Shown: positions 6,958-11,359 of the stretch, piece after piece
How positions within the stretch are numbered: the stretch's first letter is position 1
Layout: each line of letters starts with the position of its first letter
Source: Planctomycetia bacterium
GTDB taxonomy: Bacteria; Planctomycetota; UBA1135; GCA-002686595
Direction of reading: 5' to 3'
Length of the DNA stretch: 11,359 bases
NCBI GenBank assembly: GCA_005778045.1
Contig: SXKQ01000196.1
Coordinates: 1 to 11,359, forward strand
Notes under the pieces: generated by a model
Told to the model about the DNA's origin: nothing
Seen by the model: only the letters and a program-made list of their open reading frames with translations
Databases searched by the model: none
Made by a program: the position numbers and the translations under genes

Positions 6958-7751
6958 GTGCCCCTGACCTCGGGATCGTTCCCGCGTTCGCCGCGCGGCT
7001 TGGCGCGCCCGGGATCGCTCGGGTTGCCCCAGAACATGTCCCAGCGCCGCTGCATGTCCTTCGGCAGGAGCGGCGCCTGCGCCGCGACCTCGAGTGTCTT
7101 CCTCCGCTCGCTCCAGAAGCCGAGCCAGCGCTGCCGCGTCGTGCCGAGATCCTCGCCGACGAGTCGCGCGAGCGCGAGTCGGATCGTCTCCGCGTGTGCG
7201 CCGACCTTGTCGTCCGCCGCGCCGCGCGCGAGCTCGACGAGCAGCTCGACCGAGCGCACGCTGCGCACATTCGCGATCGAGAGGATGCGCGCCTCGACCA
7301 CGCCGTGCGCGCCGTCGATCCCCGCAGCTGCGAGTTTCTCCGCCGCAGCCGCATCGCCGTACGCGCCGATCGCCTTGACGAGTCGCGCCGACAGCTCCGC
7401 GTCCTTGGCGAGCTTCTTGTCGCGTTCCAGTGCACCGACGAGCGCCGCGAGCGCCTCCTTGCGCTGCAGCCCGCGCAGCGCCTCGATCGCCGCACCCTGC
7501 ACCTTCGGATCCTCGTCGCCGAACGCCTTCGCGATCGCCTCGACCACGCTCGCGTCCTTCGTGCTCGCGGCCTTCTCGAGCGCGGCGATGCGCTCCTCGC
7601 TCTTGCCGCGCGCGAGCGCCGTCCGCAGCTCCGCCAGCGCCGCCTTCACGGACTCGGCCTGCGCCGTGTCCGCTGGCGCGCCCTTTTTTTCCTGCCGCGC
7701 CTCCACGCCCCCCGCGAAAACGACCAGCGCCACTCCCAGCCACATCCGCAT
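6954..7751 (-). CDS. Exported Ala-rich helical-repeat (HEAT-like) protein
   Basis: The 265-residue protein starts with a short signal peptide (MRMWLGVALVVFAGGVEA, probable cleavage near residue 18), so it is likely exported. Residues 30-205 are Ala/Leu/Glu-rich helical pairs with HEAT-like features: Asp-Pro-x-Val at turns (DEDPKVQGAAIEALRGL, 79-95) and repeated A-x-x-A-L stretches. The C-terminal part is different: Trp-rich and basic (RQRWLGFWSERR, about 206-217, then QRRWDMFWGNP, 234-244), ending in a charged tail. HEAT-like arrays usually act as protein-binding scaffolds; no partner can be named. The gene overlaps the DUF309 gene by four bases. Codons 21-23 contain an in-frame A_AAA_AAG heptamer, discussed as a finding. 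The ATG at 7751 is chosen because it creates the signal peptide. Confidence 0.82.
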   Translation of the reverse strand: MRMWLGVALVVFAGGVEARQEKKGAPADTAQAESVKAALAELRTALARGKSEERIAALEKAASTKDASVVEAIAKAFGDEDPKVQGAAIEALRGLQRKEALAALVGALERDKKLAKDAELSARLVKAIGAYGDAAAAEKLAAAGIDGAHGVVEARILSIANVRSVRSVELLVELARGAADDKVGAHAETIRLALARLVGEDLGTTRQRWLGFWSERRKTLEVAAQAPLLPKDMQRRWDMFWGNPSDPGRAKPRGERGNDPEVRGT

Positions 7752-8229
7752 ACACGCATCCTAGCGCGAAGTGAAGCGCGCGCGCCGCGCGGGGCCATCG
7801 GGGACGGAGCGGTGTGCGAAGGGGGCCGTACGCCCGGCACCTGCAAGTCGCGCGACCACGAGCGCCGGGATCTTCACATCGGCGAGGAGTCTCAAGCTGC
7901 CGTCGGCAAGTGGCTCGTGGGGCCCGAAACAAGCCATGCGGCGCAGCGGAGGCAGGCTGCCGCGTCAGCGGGTTCAAGCCCGGTAAACGCAGTCACGAGT
8001 TGTTCGGTGGTGCGGCCCGCAGCGTGATATTTCCGTCCCAGCGCGACCGTGATGCGAAGCCCGCGCACGCACGGCGGCCGATTGCACACCATCGGGTTGG
8101 CGGTGAACGCGCGCGATCTTGGCTTCCCTGCCCCGAGGGGTAACCCGCAACGCTGGCATCCGTCAGCACCCCGCAAAGCCGCCCTTGCGTAGGAGCCACG
8201 GAGGGAAGCGGGAGTGGGGAGCGGGTAGG
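7752..8229. other. Divergent intergenic region without a convincing gene
   Basis: This stretch of about 480 bases separates the start of the exported helical-repeat gene (minus) from the start of the duplicated parvulin gene (plus), so promoters for both should lie here. No consensus -35/-10 pair stands out. It is rich in short dyads, for example GGCAG-G-CTGCC near 7952, TGCCG-T-CGGCA near 7899, and a nested set at 8122-8209 listed separately. The longest open frame without other support is on the minus strand (8176-7892, TTG start, 94 codons, six cysteines in three pairs). Its codons look less biased than the neighbours and it is not called. No tRNA, tmRNA, RNase P, SRP RNA or known riboswitch core could be confirmed by eye. 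Confidence 0.6.
8122..8209 (+). promoter_or_regulatory. Nested inverted repeats, possible structured 5' leader of the parvulin gene
   Basis: Three sets of complementary arms are nested: GCTTCCCT (8122-8129) with AGGGAAGC (8202-8209), GGGGT (8137-8141) with ACCCC (8168-8172), and GCTG (8152-8155) with CAGC (8164-8167). The right end lies 20 bases before the ATG at 8230, so if transcribed on the plus strand it would form a leader structure next to the ribosome-binding site (GGGGAG, about 8216-8221). In G+C-rich DNA such pairings arise easily, so this is a candidate only. Confidence 0.25.
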
Positions 8230-10134
8230 ATGCGGGAGATGTGGGCAGCGATCGTGGTCGGGCTGGCGCCCTTGGCGCAGCAGGTCGAGCGACGGGCGGT
8301 GACGCCGGAGGAGGCGTCGCGCTCGGGTCTTGTGATGACGATTGACGGGCAGCCGGTGACCGCGGACGAGTACGGGCGCTGGATGATCGATCTGTACGCG
8401 TCGCGGCTGGGCAAGCGCTTCGCGGAGCAGTGGCTCGTGCGGCAGGCGGCGCTTGCAGCCGGGGTCGAGCTGCCGGCGGGCGCGGTCGACGCGAAGATCG
8501 ACGGGAACATCGCGATGCGCGTGCGGGGCGCCTTCAAGGGCGACCGCGCGGCGTGGCTCGGCGAGCTCGATCGCACCGGGTGGAGCGAGGGCGGGCACCG
8601 TGAGCACATGCGCGTCGAGGAGGAGCCTCACCAACTCGCGCGCGAGCTGACGCGGCGCGTGCGCAGCGTGCCCGAGGAACTCGTGGTGCGCGACTGGGAG
8701 CACTTCTACGGACCGCAGGGCAAGGAGTACGCGCTGTCGGGGATCCGCATCGAGGTCGCGCTCGAGACGCCGGCGGACAGCGCGCAGCAGGTGGTCGAGA
8801 CGGCGCGGCGCAAGGTGTTCAACGCGGCGCTCGCGCGGGCGCTCGAGGTGCGCGAGCGGGCGCTCGCGGGCGAGGACTTCACGGCGCTGGCGCTCGCGGT
8901 GTCCGAGGATCCCGAGTCGCGCTCACGCGGCGGGCGGCTCGACGCGAAGTTTCGCCCCCCCGGGTGGAACGCTCCATTCGTCGAGTCGATCCTCGCGCTC
9001 GGCGCGGGCGCGCTCTCTCAGCCTCTGTACGCCAGAGGTGGCTACTGGATCGTCAAGGTCGACGGCGTAGTCGTGACGCCGCTGGCGCAGGTGCGACAAG
9101 AGCTCGAGGCGCGGCTCGTGGAGCTCGGCCCCGAGGACTTCGAGGTCGCTGCGACGTGGAAAGCCATCACGACCGGCATGAAGTTCGAGCTCGCGCCCGG
9201 GCTGTTCGAGGGCCAGACCTCGATCGAGCGCAACGACTCCGTCACCGGGCTCGTGATCAATGGTCAGCCCGTGTCGCGCGCGGAGTTCGTCACTTGGCTC
9301 GCGCGCGACCGCGGCGAGCACCACGTGCGCGACTTCGCCGAGCATTGGGTCGTCGAGCGGCGCGCGAGCGAGCTCGGATTCGCCGTCGGCGAGGCCGAGA
9401 TCGAGACGCGCATGCGTGAGTTCCAGCAGCTCATGATCGACCGCAGCTACAAGGGCAGCCGTGAGGCGTGGCTCACCTACATGCAGAGCTCGGGGCGCGA
9501 CGAATCGGGCTGGCGTTACGAGTGGCATCGACGCTTCCGCATGGATCTCCTGTGCGAAAAGATCTTGCTCGCTGAGCGCGTCGTCGACGACGCGGCTGTG
9601 CGAGCGCGCTACGAGGCCGAGTACGGCAGCGATGGCCAGCGCCGCGAGGTGCGCGTCCTGCTCCTGCCCTTCGAGGCGCCCGAGGCTCAGTCCGGCATGC
9701 GGCGCGAGGAGCTTGATGCGGCCATCGCCGCTGCGCGCGAGGACGTTCGGATGCGTGCGGAGGCCCTGCGAACGCGCATTCTGGGAGGCGAGGACTTCGC
9801 GGAGCTCGCGCGCCAGCACTCGGGCGATGAGGATACGCGGGCGAGCGGCGGACGCATCGAAGGGCGCTTCCGGGCGCTCGACTACCCCGAGAGCGCGAGC
9901 GCACGAGTGCTGCAGCTCGCGCCCGGGCAGATCTCGGAGGTCCTCGAGGTCCAGCGCGGCTTCGCGTTCTTCGAGTTGCTGTCGGCGCAGTCCGTGCCCT
10001 TCGAGGCCGTCGCGGCGGAGCTACGGCGCGAGTTGGAGCGCGAGCGGCCGGCTCAGGGCGATCTGGCAGGCCTGCGCAACGGGCTGGTGCAGAAGGCGCG
10101 CATCGTCACCACCCCCGGGGTCTACGGAAAGTGA
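8230..10134 (+). CDS. Exported SurA/PrsA-like protein with two degenerate parvulin-like modules
   Basis: The 634-residue product has a weak N-terminal signal-like segment (MREMWAAIVVGLAPLAQQ) and two similar halves. Each half has a SurA-type helical N domain opening with a NGQPV/DGQPV segment (about 36-145 and 341-450; shared landmarks are FAEQWLV/FAEHWVV and YKGSREAWL/FKGDRAAWL). A parvulin-like domain follows (about 165-280 and 470-590; landmarks AGEDFTALALAVSEDPESRSRGGRL and GGEDFAELARQHSGDEDTRASGGRI). Such proteins assist folding of exported proteins. The two conserved parvulin His positions are Arg173/Trp273 in the first domain and Val476/Ala579 in the second, so isomerase activity is doubtful. 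The ATG at 8230 is chosen for its upstream GGGGAG; an ATG at 8239 is possible. The stop overlaps the SDR start (GTGA). Confidence 0.87.
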   Translation: MREMWAAIVVGLAPLAQQVERRAVTPEEASRSGLVMTIDGQPVTADEYGRWMIDLYASRLGKRFAEQWLVRQAALAAGVELPAGAVDAKIDGNIAMRVRGAFKGDRAAWLGELDRTGWSEGGHREHMRVEEEPHQLARELTRRVRSVPEELVVRDWEHFYGPQGKEYALSGIRIEVALETPADSAQQVVETARRKVFNAALARALEVRERALAGEDFTALALAVSEDPESRSRGGRLDAKFRPPGWNAPFVESILALGAGALSQPLYARGGYWIVKVDGVVVTPLAQVRQELEARLVELGPEDFEVAATWKAITTGMKFELAPGLFEGQTSIERNDSVTGLVINGQPVSRAEFVTWLARDRGEHHVRDFAEHWVVERRASELGFAVGEAEIETRMREFQQLMIDRSYKGSREAWLTYMQSSGRDESGWRYEWHRRFRMDLLCEKILLAERVVDDAAVRARYEAEYGSDGQRREVRVLLLPFEAPEAQSGMRREELDAAIAAAREDVRMRAEALRTRILGGEDFAELARQHSGDEDTRASGGRIEGRFRALDYPESASARVLQLAPGQISEVLEVQRGFAFFELLSAQSVPFEAVAAELRRELERERPAQGDLAGLRNGLVQKARIVTTPGVYGK

Positions 10135-10910
10135 GCGAGATGGGACAAGGCGTGCTGTTCGCTCGTACCGCGATCGTGACGGGAGCCTCGCGCGGCATCG
10201 GGCGCGCGATCGCGCTGGCGCTCGGCACGATGGGGGCGAGAGTCGTGATCACGGCGCGCAGCGACGCGGCGCTCGCGGAGACGCTCGAACAGTTGCGCGC
10301 TCGCAAGGTCGACGCGCTCGCGCTCGCGGGAGACCTGCGCGAGCGCCCGTTCCTCGAGCGGCTCGCGCACAGCGTGCCCGCGGTCGACGTGCTCGTCCAC
10401 AATGCCGCGGCCTTCGCGCCCTACGCGCCGCTCGAGCGCGTCGACGACGCGGAGTTCGAGCGCGTGCTCGACGTCAACCTGCGCGCGCCGCTGCAGCTCA
10501 CTTCTGCCGTGATCGCCGGCATGAAGCAGCGCGGCTTCGGGCGCATCGTAGCGCTCGGCACCATCGCCGCGTCGCACGGCGCAGACGGTCAGGTGGCGTA
10601 CTCGACAGCCAAGGCCGGCCTCACGGGCTTCATCAAGAGTCTCGCCGCGGAGAGCGCGGATCACGGCGTCACCGCGAACGTGGTCGAGCCAGGGCTGATC
10701 TCGACCGAGCGCATCGCCCAGAACGTCGAGCCCGTCTACCAGCGCCGCATTCTCGCCAACACCGCCATCGCGCGCGCCGGCATGCCCGAGGAAGTCGCTG
10801 CGCTGGTGGCGTTCCTGTGCACGCCCTCCGCAGCCTACATCACCGGCGCCGTGCTGCCCGTGAGCGGCGGCTTCGGCGTCGGCCTGTACGCGCGCGAGAC
10901 GATCCCCTGA
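10131..10910 (+). CDS. Short-chain dehydrogenase/reductase, FabG-like, with Thr at the catalytic Ser position
   Basis: A 259-residue classical SDR. The Rossmann nucleotide-binding motif TGASRGIG is at 17-24, the NAA structural motif at 91-93, Asn116 of the catalytic tetrad in DVNLRAP, and the YxxxK pair is Tyr157/Lys161. Aligning the loop before the Tyr with E. coli FabG (GSVVGTMGNGGQANY) puts Thr144 where the catalytic Ser is expected. Arg43 in the ITARS segment after the second beta strand suggests NADPH preference, as in FabG. The substrate is unknown; 3-oxoacyl-ACP or another ketone/alcohol is possible. The GTG at 10131 overlaps the parvulin gene stop in a GTGA arrangement; the ATG at 10140 would remove three residues. 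A strong hairpin terminator follows the stop. Family is certain, FabG itself is not, since no other fab gene is near. Confidence 0.9.
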   Translation: MSEMGQGVLFARTAIVTGASRGIGRAIALALGTMGARVVITARSDAALAETLEQLRARKVDALALAGDLRERPFLERLAHSVPAVDVLVHNAAAFAPYAPLERVDDAEFERVLDVNLRAPLQLTSAVIAGMKQRGFGRIVALGTIAASHGADGQVAYSTAKAGLTGFIKSLAAESADHGVTANVVEPGLISTERIAQNVEPVYQRRILANTAIARAGMPEEVAALVAFLCTPSAAYITGAVLPVSGGFGVGLYARETIP

Positions 10911-10918
10911 CGCGCCAC

Positions 10919-10970
10919 GCAAGCAAGGCGGGCCGCCCTCGATCGCTCGAGAGCGGCCCGCGTTCGTTGC
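10919..10970. terminator. Hairpin terminator between converging genes
   Basis: A long imperfect hairpin. The core arms GCGGGCCGC (10928-10936) and GCGGCCCGC (10953-10961) enclose CTCGA/TCGAG and a four-base loop, with one C/A mismatch. An outer extension pairs GCAA (10919-10922) with TTGC (10967-10970) and AA with TT across small internal mismatches. It sits between the SDR stop and the converging clpC-like stop. The symmetrical, weak T/A flanks mean it could act in both directions, though no clean U tract is present. Confidence 0.75.
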
Positions 10971-10985
10971 CGGTGGGGTCCGGGC

Positions 10986-11359
10986 TCAGGAGGCCGAGCC
11001 GACGGTCGCCGCGTTGGGCGTGTCGAGCGGATGGAACAGCAGCGCGTCGCTGGCCTCGTTCGGCTTGACCTCGATCACCACGCCGCTGCCCGAGGACGTG
11101 CGCAGGAGCTGCTCGGCGAGCGGGTCCTCGACGAAGCGCTCGATCGCGCGACGCAGCGGACGGGCGCCGTAGTCCTCGTTGAAGCCCTGCTTGATCAGGA
11201 ACTCCATCGCGGTGTCGCTGATCTGCAGACGGATACCCTTCTGCTCGAGGCGCTTGTGGACCTCGGCGAGCTGCAGGCCGACGATGCGGCGCAGGTCGTC
11301 GGTCGAGAGCTGGTTGAAGATCACCATCTCGTCGACGCGGTTCAGGAACTCGGGGCGGA
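10986..11359 (-). CDS. clpC: ClpC-type AAA+ ATPase, C-terminal part (cut by window edge)
   Basis: About 124 residues of the C-terminal end of a Hsp100/Clp ATPase are visible; the gene continues past base 11359. The fragment opens with FRPEFLNRVDE, the conserved end of the second AAA+ domain (sensor-2-proximal region). It then has the D2 small domain with GFNEDYGARPLRRAIERFVEDPLAEQLL, including the GARPLRR sensor-2 arginine motif. After that, about 30 residues form a strand-rich end and a short variable tail. ClpC unfolds protein substrates for ClpP and works with adaptor proteins; ClpB is a disaggregase. The sequence and short tail resemble ClpC more than ClpB, but the N domain and the P-loop region with the diagnostic ClpP-binding loop are outside the window. 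The gene converges on the SDR with a hairpin between. Confidence 0.88.
   Translation of the reverse strand, partial: RPEFLNRVDEMVIFNQLSTDDLRRIVGLQLAEVHKRLEQKGIRLQISDTAMEFLIKQGFNEDYGARPLRRAIERFVEDPLAEQLLRTSSGSGVVIEVKPNEASDALLFHPLDTPNAATVGSAS

Noticed and set aside
6478..7764. 428-codon plus-strand frame opposite DUF309 and the helical-repeat gene.
   Set aside because: Ser/Ala/Arg-rich antisense shadow; the minus-strand genes have signal peptide, family motifs and coupled starts.
7965..7985. T-arm-like GGTTCAAGCC suggesting a tRNA.
   Set aside because: No five-base T stem, anticodon arm or acceptor pairing can be built around it.
8140..8215. Possible GEMM (cyclic di-GMP type I) riboswitch because of CGCAAAGCC at 8172-8180 after a small hairpin.
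   Set aside because: The upstream GGCAAACC segment and GNRA tetraloop are missing and the expected second stem after AAAGCC does not pair.
8101..8229. Possible cobalamin riboswitch (CCCGCAAC at 8144-8151, GCCAC near 8195, GGGAAG near 8203).
   Set aside because: The spacing is wrong and the essential B12 box (of the type AGCCAGGAGACCTGCC) is absent on both strands of the gap.
9461..11068. 535-codon plus-strand frame over the parvulin and SDR genes.
   Set aside because: Arg-rich shadow frame that crosses the end of one gene and the whole of the next; no recognisable domain.

Overview
The window is a compact, G+C-rich bacterial chromosome segment (roughly two thirds G+C by eye, codons strongly G/C-ending) with fourteen protein genes, two of them cut by the window edges. 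No transposon, phage, CRISPR, tRNA or rRNA signal was seen. Signal-peptide proteins, a SurA/parvulin-like chaperone and an ISC operon suggest a Gram-negative cell plan. A planctomycete-like or deltaproteobacterial-type lineage is a guess only; nothing here fixes the phylum.

Left block (1-3613, minus strand): an iron-sulfur cluster assembly operon read as iscR-iscS-iscU-iscA-hscB-hscA. It holds an Rrf2 regulator, cysteine desulfurase, scaffold, A-type carrier, J-domain co-chaperone and Hsp70 (cut by the left edge). Junctions are tight: iscR/iscS overlap by 1 base, iscU/iscA by 4, and hscB/hscA are 7 bases apart. IscS would supply sulfur to clusters built on IscU. HscB and HscA would release them to carriers such as IscA, and IscR would adjust the operon to Fe-S demand. 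A small double-CxxC protein gene is divergent from iscR.

Middle block (4088-7751): a 4-hydroxybenzoyl-CoA-type hotdog thioesterase (minus); a polytopic membrane protein with an internal duplication, overlapping a 66-residue two-helix membrane protein (plus); DprA (minus); and a signal-peptide helical-repeat protein overlapping a DUF309 protein (minus). Two convergent gene pairs are separated by fewer than 10 bases.

Right block (7752-11359): a divergent region of about 480 bases without a convincing gene but with nested dyads. After it come a large exported protein with two SurA-N/parvulin-like modules and an SDR oxidoreductase coupled to it by a GTGA overlap. A strong hairpin terminator separates the SDR from the converging 3' end of a clpC-like gene.

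The best candidates for novelty are: the tandemly duplicated parvulin protein, which appears to have lost the conserved histidines in both domains; the IscR-like regulator with altered cluster ligands; the duplicated PGxGH membrane protein with its coupled small partner; and the structured divergent region upstream of the chaperone gene.
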